From Actinomycetota bacterium (GTDB taxonomy: Bacteria; Actinomycetota; Thermoleophilia; Gaiellales; Gaiellaceae), in NCBI GenBank assembly GCA_003132665.1, contig PKYN01000014.1, positions 1 through 64,000 on the forward strand: 64,000 nucleotides of DNA. Direction: 5' to 3'. The position numbers and the translations under genes were made by a program. The notes under the pieces are model-generated. The model was given only the letters and a program-made list of their open reading frames with translations, did no database searches and was not told where the DNA came from. Of this stretch, positions 19,347 through 27,029 are shown piece after piece (position 1 is the stretch's first letter; each line of letters starts with the position of its first letter).

Positions 19347-20270
19347 TTACTTGTGCGCGACCGATTCGAGCGTTGCGGCGATCGCCTCGCGCATCGGTGT
19401 GGGCTCGAGCCCGAACGTCTGCGTGACCGCGGACGAGTCGAGCACGAACGGGCGCTCGAGCTGGTAGGTCACCTCGCGAAGCTCGCGCAGCATGGGAGAC
19501 GCGACGCCGAGAGCCGTTATGAGCCAGTTCGAAATCCTGCGCACCTCCGGTGCGGGCAATCCGGCCAGGGCGGCCAGTTCCGCCACCACCTCGCGCTGCG
19601 ATAGCGGTGGATTCGTGGGCACGTGCCAGGGCCGACCCCAGGCACGCTCGTCGCGGGCGAGGACCACGAGCGTGCGGGCGACATCGGGCACGTATGTCCA
19701 GCTGTGCGGAGTGTCCGGGCTGCCGATCACGCGCACCGTCTTACCGGCGAGCACGCGCGGGATCATCCGGCCGAGATGGTTGGCGGTGTCTCCGGGACCG
19801 AAGAAGTCGGACGCGCGCGCTTCACAGGCCCGTACCTGCCCGGAGTCGTGGGCGGCCTTGGCTTCCTCCCACATCCGCGCCCGTACCCGTCCCTTCACGC
19901 TGGTCGCCGCCAACTCGTCGTCCTCCCGCATCGGGTGGTCGACGGGGCCGTAGCCGTAGAGATTGCTCAGTGTCACGAGCACCGCCTTGCACTCCCTCGC
20001 CGCCTGGAGTAGCGAGGAGGCGATCGGCGGCCAATCGGTCGGCCAGCGGTGGTAGGCGGGATTTGCGCAGTCGTAAATGGCTTCCGCCCCGACCGACAGG
20101 CGCAGCATGGTCGCCCGGTCGGCGGCATCGGCCGCGATCCTCTCGATGTTCGGATGGTCCGCGCCCGTTCCCGAGCGCGAGACGAGCGATACGCGCTGGT
20201 CTTCCTCGGCCAGGAGCAGCGCTGTGGCCGATCCGACCCGGCCTGCTCCGACTATCACGCTCTTGATCAT
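19347..20270 (-). CDS. NAD(P)-dependent epimerase/dehydratase family protein
   Basis: The 307-residue protein begins with a Rossmann motif GAGRVGSATALLL and fits extended or atypical short-chain dehydrogenases: VTLSNLYGYGP, then ASDFFGPGDTANHLG and HSWTYVPDVARTLVVL. A classical YxxxK is not evident (RMWEEAKAAH occupies that region), so activity may differ from true epimerases. It may reduce or sense a nucleotide-linked substrate. It is monocistronic, bounded by hairpin D downstream. Confidence 0.8.
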   Translation of the reverse strand: MIKSVIVGAGRVGSATALLLAEEDQRVSLVSRSGTGADHPNIERIAADAADRATMLRLSVGAEAIYDCANPAYHRWPTDWPPIASSLLQAARECKAVLVTLSNLYGYGPVDHPMREDDELAATSVKGRVRARMWEEAKAAHDSGQVRACEARASDFFGPGDTANHLGRMIPRVLAGKTVRVIGSPDTPHSWTYVPDVARTLVVLARDERAWGRPWHVPTNPPLSQREVVAELAALAGLPAPEVRRISNWLITALGVASPMLRELREVTYQLERPFVLDSSAVTQTFGLEPTPMREAIAATLESVAHK

Positions 20271-20339
20271 GAACCCGATTACTTCCCGGCCTGACCGAAA
20301 ACACTCACACCTGATCTTGCCAGGTTGATTGCGCAGGCT

Positions 20340-20984
20340 CTAGCGCTTTCGTGCCAGAGCGATCACGGATCCCCGCCTGTGTTGGCGGCGCAGAATGATC
20401 TCCGCGAAGCCGGCCTCATCCAGGAAGCGGGCGATCTCGTCCGGAGAGCGAAAGCCCAGGTGACCGGGCTCGTCGCGCTTGAGACGACGGTCGACGATAC
20501 GGACGATCAGCTGCTCGGGGTTGGAGTCGCCGATAGCGATGCGGCCGCCGCGGGCGAGCACCCGTGCCATCTCGCGCACCGCGCTGTCGGGCTGCGGGTA
20601 GTGATGGATCGAGGTCGAGCAGAGAACGGCGCTGAACACGCCGTCCGCGAAAGGAAGCTTCTCGGCGTCTCCAAGCTCGAACGCGACGTTGTCGAGATGA
20701 AGAGCGAGCCTCCGGGCCTCTTCGATCATCCCGGGGGACAGGTCGAGCCCTATCGCCCTGGTCACGAAAGGCGCCGCCTCGCGCACGGCCAGCCCGCTGC
20801 CACAGCCGACGTCGAGCAGTTCGTCTTCCGGCTGCAGCTCGAGGGCGCCGAGCGCTCTCGCTTGCTCGCGCAGGACGCGGCGCCAGCGGCGATGGCTCTC
20901 ATAGCGACCTGCCTCGCCGTCGAAATAGCCGCGGCTTGCGGCCTTATCGTCCTCGGCTCGCCGCCGCCCGCTCACGGCGGGCAC
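20340..20984 (-). CDS. Class I SAM-dependent methyltransferase
   Basis: Motif I LLDVGCGSGLAVRE, motif post-I GLDLSPGMIEEAR and the FSAVLCSTSIHHYPQPD stretch identify a type-11 methyltransferase for a small molecule or lipid. The frame is open to 21041, but the first 20 codons of that version lie inside repeat copy B, so I start at GTG 20984 (another GTG at 20975), giving 214 residues. This decision is uncertain. The gene lies downstream of the 142-residue protein on the same strand, with the repeat between them. Confidence 0.85.
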   Translation of the reverse strand: MPAVSGRRRAEDDKAASRGYFDGEAGRYESHRRWRRVLREQARALGALELQPEDELLDVGCGSGLAVREAAPFVTRAIGLDLSPGMIEEARRLALHLDNVAFELGDAEKLPFADGVFSAVLCSTSIHHYPQPDSAVREMARVLARGGRIAIGDSNPEQLIVRIVDRRLKRDEPGHLGFRSPDEIARFLDEAGFAEIILRRQHRRGSVIALARKR

Positions 20985-20996
20985 TGTAGCGGTCGC

Positions 20997-21112
20997 CGGC
21001 CGCCGCGACCGACATGGCGGGCGCGGCTCGGAAGACGCCATCCTCTGGTCGCTCGACGTTCCTCGCCGCCAGAAGTCGTCATGCCTCCCAAAGGGAGGCG
21101 GACTTCTGGCGG
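20997..21112 (-). repeat. Two-module intergenic repeat, copy B
   Basis: Read on the minus strand, a bulged hairpin (outer stem CCGCCAGAAGTC/GACTTCTGGCGG at 21066-21077 and 21101-21112; inner stem GCCTCCC/GGGAGGC, loop of three) is followed by module 1 (about 20997-21046). It starts 4 nt after the stop of the gene at 21117. Nearly the same order and sequence recur at 24584-24697. Confidence 0.8.
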
Positions 21113-21116
21113 AAAA

Positions 21117-21545
21117 CTAGGCGGCTGCCAGCCCTTCGTTGCCGTAGGGCGTCGTGTTGAGCAGCGTCTGCACGTAGAACTCCGAGACCTGATAACCGCT
21201 GGGCAGCGCTTCGGAGATTGCCTCGCGCACGAACCAGGCCACCTCTCGATCGAAGTTGCCGAGCGTGAAGACGAGCTCGGTCGGCGCTTTTAGGACGACC
21301 CAGACCGGGACGTCGTTGTAGGAGGCGGCGTCGGCGACTTCCAACTCGATCTGACAGGCGTGCAGAGCCGTCGCGGCCTCGAAGCGGCTGCGCTCGAGCA
21401 AGCTCGAGACGGCGTTGATCTGCACCATCCGTCCGTCCAACTCGGCTCGTTCAGGCGCTACCTCGTCCTCCTGTGGCAAGCCCAGCATCGGTCCGGGCTC
21501 GTTGTCCAGGAGATAAACCCTGCCTTCGTCGCTCCATGCGTCCAT
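21117..21545 (-). CDS. Conserved-looking protein of unknown function
   Basis: A 142-residue soluble, acidic protein with no membrane segment. It starts at ATG 21545 after GGGGGGAG. The middle (VPVWVVLKAPTELVFTLGNF) looks like a compact alpha/beta domain. It follows the coiled-coil gene by 21 nt, so the two are likely in one operon. No family or catalytic motif was recognised. Repeat copy B begins immediately after its stop. Confidence 0.6.
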   Translation of the reverse strand: MDAWSDEGRVYLLDNEPGPMLGLPQEDEVAPERAELDGRMVQINAVSSLLERSRFEAATALHACQIELEVADAASYNDVPVWVVLKAPTELVFTLGNFDREVAWFVREAISEALPSGYQVSEFYVQTLLNTTPYGNEGLAAA

Positions 21546-21566
21546 CGTTCTCCCCCCACTGCCTTT

Positions 21567-22973
21567 CTATTTGATGGCCCGCAGTCTGGTTGCTGATTCC
21601 TTCGACGCCTTCTTCCCATCCGTGTGCCCGAGCTGCTTCGCCCACCAGTCGCCGTCGCGATCGCCCAGATCGCTCTGCAGCTGGCCGACCCAGCCCTGCA
21701 GATCTTGCTCTTTCTGGGTCAGGCGCTTCTCGGCCTCTTCCACGAGGCGCTCGCGTCGCTCCAGGCGCTGTTCGTGTAGCTCGCATTCCGCTTCGATCGA
21801 AGCCGCGCGACGTTCTCTCGCGTCGACCTCGGACTCGCGCTGCTCGAGATCGGCGATCCGCTCCGCGTAGCTGGCTTCGATCTGCTCGGTTCGGCGCTCT
21901 TTGCGCTCGATCCTGCGCAGCCGCTCCTCGATCAACTTGTTCGTACTCTCGACATCCCGTTCGCGCTCGTCGAGGTCGCGCTCGCGACGGCCGAGCTCCT
22001 TTTCCAGGCTCGCGACCGCGTCGCAGCGCCGCTCGGCCTCGGCCAGCTTGCGACGGGCCCTGTCGGTTTGCTTGGCGATCTCGCTCTCGCGCTCCTCGAC
22101 GTCGTTCTCGCGCTGCTCCAGCGTGTCCAGCGCCGCCGTCAGCTCGGTCAGCCTGTCGAGGTCGCCGCCGGTTGCCTTCTCGATCCGGTCGATGTCGGCT
22201 TGGACGGTGGCCTGCAAATCGTCGAGCTCCTCGCTTCGCGTGTCGAGAGAGATCTCGAGATCGCGCAGGCTGTCGCTTTTCTCGGCGATCTGATCGATCG
22301 CCAGCGCCAGCGCGCGCTCCTGCGCGGCCAGTTCGATCCCGTGGGTTTCCAGTGTTTCCTCGCGCTCGCTGATTTGGCTGAGCGCTTTCTCCAGCGCTCG
22401 CTCGCGCCCTTCGATCTCGCGCTCCTGCGCGGCCAGACCCTTGTCGCCCGCGGCGATGTCGGCTTCGCGCACGCGCAGCTCTCGCTCGAGCCGCTTGCGG
22501 TCGTCCTCGGCCTCCTTGAGCTGCGTCACCTTCGTCTCGATCTGCCTCTCGAGCTCGTCGGAGCGCACCTTGGCCTGCGCCAGTTCCGCTTCGAGGCCAC
22601 CCAGGGTTGCTCGCTCCTCGGCCATCTGCTCGCGCTCCTCGGCGAGCTCTCGCTCGCGTTCCTCCAGAGCGATCTCGACGGCTCGAAGTTGGTCCGCGCC
22701 GGCACCGTCTCGGGCGGATTTCGGCTCGAGCTTGGCGAGGGCGTTTTGCAGCGCCTGCTCGCGTGCGAAGGAGGCCTCGAGATCGGCTCGCAACTGCTCG
22801 ACCACGGCCAAATCGACGCTCTGCCCTTCGAGTTGGGCAAGCGTCTCGGCCACCCCGCCAGGTAACGCGGCGCCGGGCGCCTCTTCGCTCGGCCGCCGAA
22901 GTGCGAGCTGCGCCCGCAAACCGGTGCCGAAGCCCTTTTCGGCTGTTACTTCAGTCGCTTTTCCAGCTGACAT
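21567..22973 (-). CDS. Long coiled-coil protein
   Basis: The 468-residue product is almost entirely heptad-rich coiled coil (about 45-440), dominated by Glu, Arg, Leu and Ala with repeated EERE/RERE motifs. A short N-terminal region and a C-terminal segment (DWWAKQLGHTDGKK) flank it. The ATG at 22973 follows GGGGAG by 8 nt. It has no signal peptide or membrane helix, so it is probably a cytoplasmic scaffold or filament-like protein. The neighbouring histidine kinase is on the same strand upstream, 137 nt away; a link is possible but not shown. Confidence 0.75.
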   Translation of the reverse strand: MSAGKATEVTAEKGFGTGLRAQLALRRPSEEAPGAALPGGVAETLAQLEGQSVDLAVVEQLRADLEASFAREQALQNALAKLEPKSARDGAGADQLRAVEIALEERERELAEEREQMAEERATLGGLEAELAQAKVRSDELERQIETKVTQLKEAEDDRKRLERELRVREADIAAGDKGLAAQEREIEGRERALEKALSQISEREETLETHGIELAAQERALALAIDQIAEKSDSLRDLEISLDTRSEELDDLQATVQADIDRIEKATGGDLDRLTELTAALDTLEQRENDVEERESEIAKQTDRARRKLAEAERRCDAVASLEKELGRRERDLDERERDVESTNKLIEERLRRIERKERRTEQIEASYAERIADLEQRESEVDARERRAASIEAECELHEQRLERRERLVEEAEKRLTQKEQDLQGWVGQLQSDLGDRDGDWWAKQLGHTDGKKASKESATRLRAIK

Positions 22974-23110
22974 TGCACGGCTCCCCAACCCTCGCTTGAA
23001 GCATCGTCCACAGGAGGGTCAGGGCACATCCCCCGTAAGAGGAAAAATGCGCCTATTCCGGGTCGGGAAGCGGTAATCGAGGCCCCCGGCGGACCCTTCG
23101 CGCCTGCCGG

Positions 23111-23815
23111 CTAGCCGACCAGCGGCAGGCGCAGCGCGAAGACGGTTCCCGAGGACGTGGGGCGGAGCTCGAGCTCGCCGCCGTGGCGGCGTGCGATCGC
23201 GCGCGCGGCGGCCAGTCCGATGCCGCTTCCCTGCTGCTCGAGCCTCGTCGTCTCGAAGAGCTCGAAGACGCGCTCGGCTTGCTCGGGCGGTACGCCGGCG
23301 CCCTCGTCGCTGACCAGCGCGACGGCCTCGTCACCCTCGCGCTTCAGCTCGAGTCTGACCGTGCCGCCGACGGTCGATGCCTGGAAGCCGTTCGTGAGCA
23401 TGTGCAGAAGCGCCTGAACCAGCTGCCCTTCGTTGCCGCGCACCATCAGATCCTCGTCGCAGTGCCGATCCTCGAAGTCGATGTCGCGCTGCAGACGGAG
23501 GCGCCGCGTCAGGGCCGCAGCCGATCCGGCCACCTCGACCAGCGAAAGGTCTTGCTCGCCCTCGAGCGGCGCACGAGTGAAGATCGCGAGTTGCGAAACA
23601 GCTGCTCGGATCTCGCCGCCGGCGTCGCGCACGGTTTCCATTCGTTCGCGCTCCTTGCTCTCCGGCGGCAGCATTGCGAGCTCGAGGTCAGCCGTCCCCA
23701 GCAAGACAAGCAGCGAGTTGTTGAGCTCGTGGATGAGGGCCGGAGTCAGTCGGCCGATGGCGACCATCCGACCGCCCCTGATCAGTTGCTCTTCGGCGGG
23801 CTGCGTCGCGTCCAT
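23111..23815 (-). CDS. Soluble sensor-less histidine kinase
   Basis: The protein of 234 residues has an H box ALIHELNNSLLVLLG, an N box (HMLTNGFQA), a G1 box (VSDEGAGVPPEQ) and a G2 box (GSGIGLAAARAIARRHGG). There is no membrane or input domain before the H box, only about 30 residues. I start at ATG 23815, 6 nt after AGAAAGG. It resembles NtrB-like kinases that use a partner for sensing. It is divergent from a NarL-type regulator 111 nt away and probably phosphorylates it. Confidence 0.88.
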   Translation of the reverse strand: MDATQPAEEQLIRGGRMVAIGRLTPALIHELNNSLLVLLGTADLELAMLPPESKERERMETVRDAGGEIRAAVSQLAIFTRAPLEGEQDLSLVEVAGSAAALTRRLRLQRDIDFEDRHCDEDLMVRGNEGQLVQALLHMLTNGFQASTVGGTVRLELKREGDEAVALVSDEGAGVPPEQAERVFELFETTRLEQQGSGIGLAAARAIARRHGGELELRPTSSGTVFALRLPLVG

Positions 23816-23926
23816 AGGTTGCCTTTCTGGGTCGTTCCGGGTCACACTACGTCAAGTGCGAGGACTATTGTGGAATCTGTAGTAAAAGTTTTCGACCAAG
23901 AGGCCGATGAATAGAGCGGGAACGAT

Positions 23927-24580
23927 ATGTCCGCTCTACACGCAATAGCATCAGAACCAATGACGATCACTTGTCTAGTGGCAGATGACCACCCGGCCGT
24001 CGTACAGGCGGTATCCGAGGTTTTGATTGCCGGCGGGGTCGAGGTTGTCGCGCAGTCGCGCGATGGCGAGGAGGCCCTGGCTGCGATTCAGGAGAAGAAG
24101 CCGCGCGTTGCTCTGCTCGACCTGCGAATGCCGCGACTGAGCGGAATCGAGGTCGCACGTCGCTGCGCCCGCAGCACTCCCGAGACTTACGTGATCCTGT
24201 ACACGGCCTACAGCGAGCAGGCGCTCCTCACGGAAGCGCTGGATGCGGGGGCTCGTGGCTTCGTCTCCAAGGAGGCGCCGCTGGCCGAGATAGTGCGGGC
24301 GGTACAGCTTGTCGCCGATGGGCGTACCTACGTCGATCCGGTGCTAGCCGGGGTCATCTCCAGCCCGGCCGCTACCGCGAAGATCACCCAGCTCACTCAG
24401 CGCGAGCGCGATGTCCTGCGCATGCTCTCCGACGGTCATTCCAACGAAGAGATAGGTAAGGCTCTCTTCATCTCGCCGGAGACAGTGCGCACCCACGTGC
24501 GCAAGGCAATGGCCAAGCTGGATGCCGACACGCGCACCGAGGCAGTAGCCACGGCACTGCGCCAGTCGCTGATCGCCTAA
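23927..24580 (+). CDS. NarL/FixJ-family response regulator
   Basis: The 217-residue regulator has a receiver domain with acidic pair Asp20/Asp21, phospho-acceptor Asp65 (ALLDLRMPR) and conserved Lys (FVSKEAP), then a LuxR-type HTH (LTQRERDVLRMLSDGHSNEE, ETVRTHVRKAMAKLD). It is the likely target of the divergent kinase. ATG 23927 has a weak ribosome site; ATG 23960 is an alternative that still gives a full receiver domain. Repeat copy C begins 3 nt after its stop. Confidence 0.92.
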   Translation: MSALHAIASEPMTITCLVADDHPAVVQAVSEVLIAGGVEVVAQSRDGEEALAAIQEKKPRVALLDLRMPRLSGIEVARRCARSTPETYVILYTAYSEQALLTEALDAGARGFVSKEAPLAEIVRAVQLVADGRTYVDPVLAGVISSPAATAKITQLTQRERDVLRMLSDGHSNEEIGKALFISPETVRTHVRKAMAKLDADTRTEAVATALRQSLIA

Positions 24581-24583
24581 TAA

Positions 24584-24697
24584 CCGCCAAAAGTCCGCCT
24601 CCTGCGGAGGCATGACGACTTTCGGCGGTGATAAACGCGCTGAAATCGGAGGACGGCGTTTGGTGAGCCGCGCCCGCCATGTCGGTCGCGGCGGCCA
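24584..24697 (+). repeat. Two-module intergenic repeat, copy C
   Basis: A bulged hairpin (24584-24628: outer arms CCGCCAAAAGTC and GACTTTCGGCGG, inner stem GCCTCC/GGAGGC, 3' bulge with ATGAC) is followed by module 1 (about 24648-24697, ending GGTCGCGGCGGCC). Compared with copy B in the same orientation, module 1 has about 30 identical bases in a row, then a variable spacer, while the hairpins differ mainly at paired or loop positions. It lies just behind the response-regulator stop. Confidence 0.8.
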
Positions 24698-24961
24698 GTA
24701 GATCAGGTGTTCCCGGCTCGCCGCGAACCTTCGAGATTCGACTCGGTTCCGTTACACAGCGGTGCGTCGCGCGTGAATACGCTGAAACCGGGTGGTGGGC
24801 CGGGGTGCCCCGTTCGAGACTCGCAAATTACGCGAATCAAGCCCCAGGAAAGAAGCCGCACCTCAGCCGACAAAGTCCGGCGATTTTTGTCGGTGGAAGC
24901 GGCTTTGCTCATGGCCGCCGCGACCGACCTGCGCGGGCGCGGCCCACAAAACGCCATCCCC
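24648..24961. mobile_element. MITE-like element bounded by inverted module-1 copies
   Basis: Module 1 at 24648-24697 recurs inverted at 24913-24961 with about 45 of 50 positions matching, enclosing roughly 215 bp that has no convincing gene. The inside holds a hairpin (CCGACAAA/TTTGTCGG with an outer AAGCCGC/GCGGCTT stem, about 24853-24906). The arrangement looks like terminal inverted repeats of a non-autonomous element. No target duplication was identified. Frames in both strands exist but look like shadows. Confidence 0.5.
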
Positions 24962-25032
24962 CGGACAGTCCACCCCGAACACTGACCACAACCACGGCCA
25001 GCCGACCACGCTCCTAGGAGCAGACGAGGCAC

Positions 25033-25049
25033 CCGCGCCAAAGGCGCGG
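25033..25049. repeat. Small perfect hairpin
   Basis: CCGCGCC-AAA-GGCGCGG forms a 7-bp stem with a three-base loop within the same hairpin-rich gap. Function unknown; possibly part of a terminator array. Confidence 0.5.
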
Positions 25050-25071
25050 TGACTCGTATACCGCGGTCATA

Positions 25072-25127
25072 CCGCGAAAAGTCAGAGCCGGCTTCGCCGG
25101 CGGACTTTTCGCGGAGACTTTTCGCGG
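25072..25127 (-). repeat. Bulged hairpin with duplicated arm (repeat copy E)
   Basis: Outer stem CCGCGAAAAGTC/GACTTTTCGCGG (25072-25083, 25103-25114), inner stem GCCGGC/GCCGGC with loop TTC, and an AGA bulge. The 3' arm GACTTTTCGCGG is repeated one base later at 25116-25127, so the left arm could pair with either copy. Read on the minus strand it aligns with copies A and C. Confidence 0.7.
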
Positions 25128-25134
25128 ATAAAGG

Positions 25135-25186
25135 CCGCAAGCCCTACCGAGAACGGTCCCCCAACCTCCTCGGTAAGGGCTTGCGG
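25135..25186. terminator. Long hairpin in the 24581-25429 gap
   Basis: CCGCAAGCCCTACCGAG (25135-25151) pairs with CTCGGTAAGGGCTTGCGG (25169-25186) with a single bulged A and a 17-nt loop. It may be the terminator of whatever transcript crosses this region. The remaining 25190-25429 shows no feature I can support. Confidence 0.55.
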
Positions 25187-25429
25187 TCACTACAGAGCCG
25201 ATCACGCCTCGAAAACGAGTAGCCGGCGCGTCTCACGCCCCCGTTTGGCCGGCACCCAAGGTCTTCGTCGCGTATCCGAACCCTTTGTATCCTCGAACCG
25301 GTATTCGGCGGCGGCATCTTCCAGATCATGCCCGCTCTCCAGCGGTCGCCCTCCCCGCTTTGAGTAGTTTCGAGCGCCACAATGCCATCCTGACATCGCT
25401 TTGGACTAGTGAAAGCGGGATTTTGCAGG

Positions 25430-26599
25430 TTAATTCGCAGTGGCGCCAGGCTCGAAAAACCCGCTCAAACGGTCGATCAGGCGGGGATCGAGCAGCACCT
25501 CGTCGCTCGCGACGAGCTGGTCGATACCGCCGGCGAGGGCCGGCAGCAGCGCTTTCAGCTCCTCGTCCACGATCTTCTCGGCGAGCGCGGCCGCGAACCG
25601 GTCGGCGTGGATGGTCAGGAAATCTCGCGGCCCGCGCTCGCTCATGGTCTCGAGCGGCGCCGTCAGGCCAAGGCTGTTGTGCATGGCGGCCAGGATTGCG
25701 TAGGCGTCGATCAGTCTCAGCTCTCGCTGCATCCAGTCGTATGCAGAGAGCGCGCGCGAGAGCAGGGGCGCAAGGCGCGACGCGTGACGGAGGTTGGCCA
25801 GGCCGCGGGCCAGCCACTGGTCCCAGGGCGCGTACTGGCGCTCGAGCAGGAAGGCGAGGCGCGCGATCTCTCGCACCAGAGCCGCGAGAACCAGCCGGGA
25901 GCCCAGATCGTCGCCGCCTACTCCGGTACGAGCCACTATCTTTTCCCGTCTCGCGATCCGTTGCCACTGCGCCGCCATCAGGAAGATCCAGACCTGCTTC
26001 GGGTAATAGCTCAGATGCTCGCGCAGGCTCTTGAGCTCGCCGACCGAGTCCACGAACACCTCACCTGCGGTCAACTCGAGCAGGCGCTCCTGCGGCGCGA
26101 GCAACCACTGCTTTGCGCTCATTTCCGTCAGCGGGTCGAAACCGAGCAGCTTGCGGCTGTAGCGGCCAACCGAGGTGATCTCGACGAGGTGATCGATCGG
26201 TGGCCGGGCGTCGGGCTGCGGGCGCCTGTGCCCGCGCGAGTCCGCGGGGGCGAAGCAGGTCGGAAAGCCGTGGAACTCGCTCGGCAGCTCGCTCGCCAGC
26301 ACTCGGTCGAGCAGGCTGGCGCGCTCGGGCAGCTCGCGCTCGGGCAAGAAGAGCTGCAGGCGCGGGCCCCAGTCGTGATCGCGCGAGATCGGGGTGTCGA
26401 AGCCGAGCACATCCGATCCGGGGCCGATCAAGGCGGCAGCGTAGGGAACCCCCGGCGTCTTCTCGGCCAGGAGCGGCTCGATGATCTCGTGAAAGAAGTC
26501 GCGCGCCAGCGTCAGCCCGGGCGGAAACTCCTCGGGAGGCGTGGTCTCCGGGCCGCTGCTCACGATCCCTGCGGCTGCGCTCTCTTCCGCTGTGCCCAT
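25430..26599 (-). CDS. DUF4037 (nucleotidyltransferase-like) protein
   Basis: The 389-residue protein has the DUF4037 N-terminal signature: GPGSDVLGFDTPISRDHDWG, which resembles the GS...DxD active site of nucleotidyltransferases. The rest is mostly helical. Activity and substrate are unknown. The ATG at 26599 follows ACGGGA closely and lies 40 nt inside the upstream small gene, so the two are co-transcribed and possibly coupled. Confidence 0.85.
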   Translation of the reverse strand: MGTAEESAAAGIVSSGPETTPPEEFPPGLTLARDFFHEIIEPLLAEKTPGVPYAAALIGPGSDVLGFDTPISRDHDWGPRLQLFLPERELPERASLLDRVLASELPSEFHGFPTCFAPADSRGHRRPQPDARPPIDHLVEITSVGRYSRKLLGFDPLTEMSAKQWLLAPQERLLELTAGEVFVDSVGELKSLREHLSYYPKQVWIFLMAAQWQRIARREKIVARTGVGGDDLGSRLVLAALVREIARLAFLLERQYAPWDQWLARGLANLRHASRLAPLLSRALSAYDWMQRELRLIDAYAILAAMHNSLGLTAPLETMSERGPRDFLTIHADRFAAALAEKIVDEELKALLPALAGGIDQLVASDEVLLDPRLIDRLSGFFEPGATAN

Positions 26600-26841
26600 T
26601 CCCGTATCTCGAGCCAGTCGCCGCCGCCGAGTGCCTCCGCGAGCTCGGGATTGGTGTGCTCGCTGTAGAAGACGTGGTGCTCGAGATCACAGCAGATCTC
26701 GATATTGGGGAGCGTGAGAGCCGGCACCCTCATCAGCACCTCGGCCGCGAGCTTCGCTTCGGCAGCCGTGTAGTGCTTGAACTGGAGCTCGGGATCGAGC
26801 TCCATCAGAGTCGGCCAATCTGGACAGGAGCGAGTGGTCAT
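26560..26841 (-). CDS. Small protein encoded upstream of DUF4037
   Basis: A 93-residue acidic protein with a Cys-Cys-containing centre (IEICCDLEHHVFYSEHTNPE) that may bind metal through Cys and His residues. The ATG follows GGAGG by 10 nt. It overlaps the DUF4037 start by 40 nt, and its own start overlaps the stop of a 32-codon frame (ATGA). No family was recognised. Confidence 0.6.
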   Translation of the reverse strand: MTTRSCPDWPTLMELDPELQFKHYTAAEAKLAAEVLMRVPALTLPNIEICCDLEHHVFYSEHTNPELAEALGGGDWLEIREWAQRKRAQPQGS

Positions 26842-26936
26842 GCGAGTACAACCTCCGGAAAAGTCTGAATGATCCAGCCCCCCTGCGGCCGCTCGACGCA
26901 GTGGCGCAGCACACGCTCGAGTCGAAGGGACTCCAT
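26838..26936 (-). CDS. Very short ORF coupled to the next gene
   Basis: A 32-residue frame (MESLRLERVLRHCVERPQGG to FPEVVLA) ends in ATGA, overlapping the start of the 93-residue gene by 4 nt, exactly as coupled genes do elsewhere in this window. Only AGG precedes its ATG at short spacing. The ribosome site of the downstream gene lies within it. It could be a real micro-protein or a leader that controls translation of the operon. Confidence 0.45.
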   Translation of the reverse strand: MESLRLERVLRHCVERPQGGWIIQTFPEVVLA

Positions 26937-27029
26937 ACCTGCGACGTTAGCTCAAGCGGGCAGCCTGCGGGAGAGGAGCGTCACGGACTGGCTTTGGGGC
27001 TCGGAGCGGAATGGCGACGGCCGGCTTCT

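Noticed and set aside
24740..24840. tRNA-like GTTCGAGAC segment
   Set aside because: No acceptor, D or anticodon arm could be folded around it.
24703..25140. Minus-strand 145-codon frame and plus-strand 112-codon frame in the hairpin-rich gap
   Set aside because: Both run through the inverted repeats, lack ribosome sites and read like translated non-coding DNA.
25409..26668. Plus-strand frame of 419 codons opposite the DUF4037 gene
   Set aside because: The DUF4037 motif is on the other strand; this frame is its antisense shadow.
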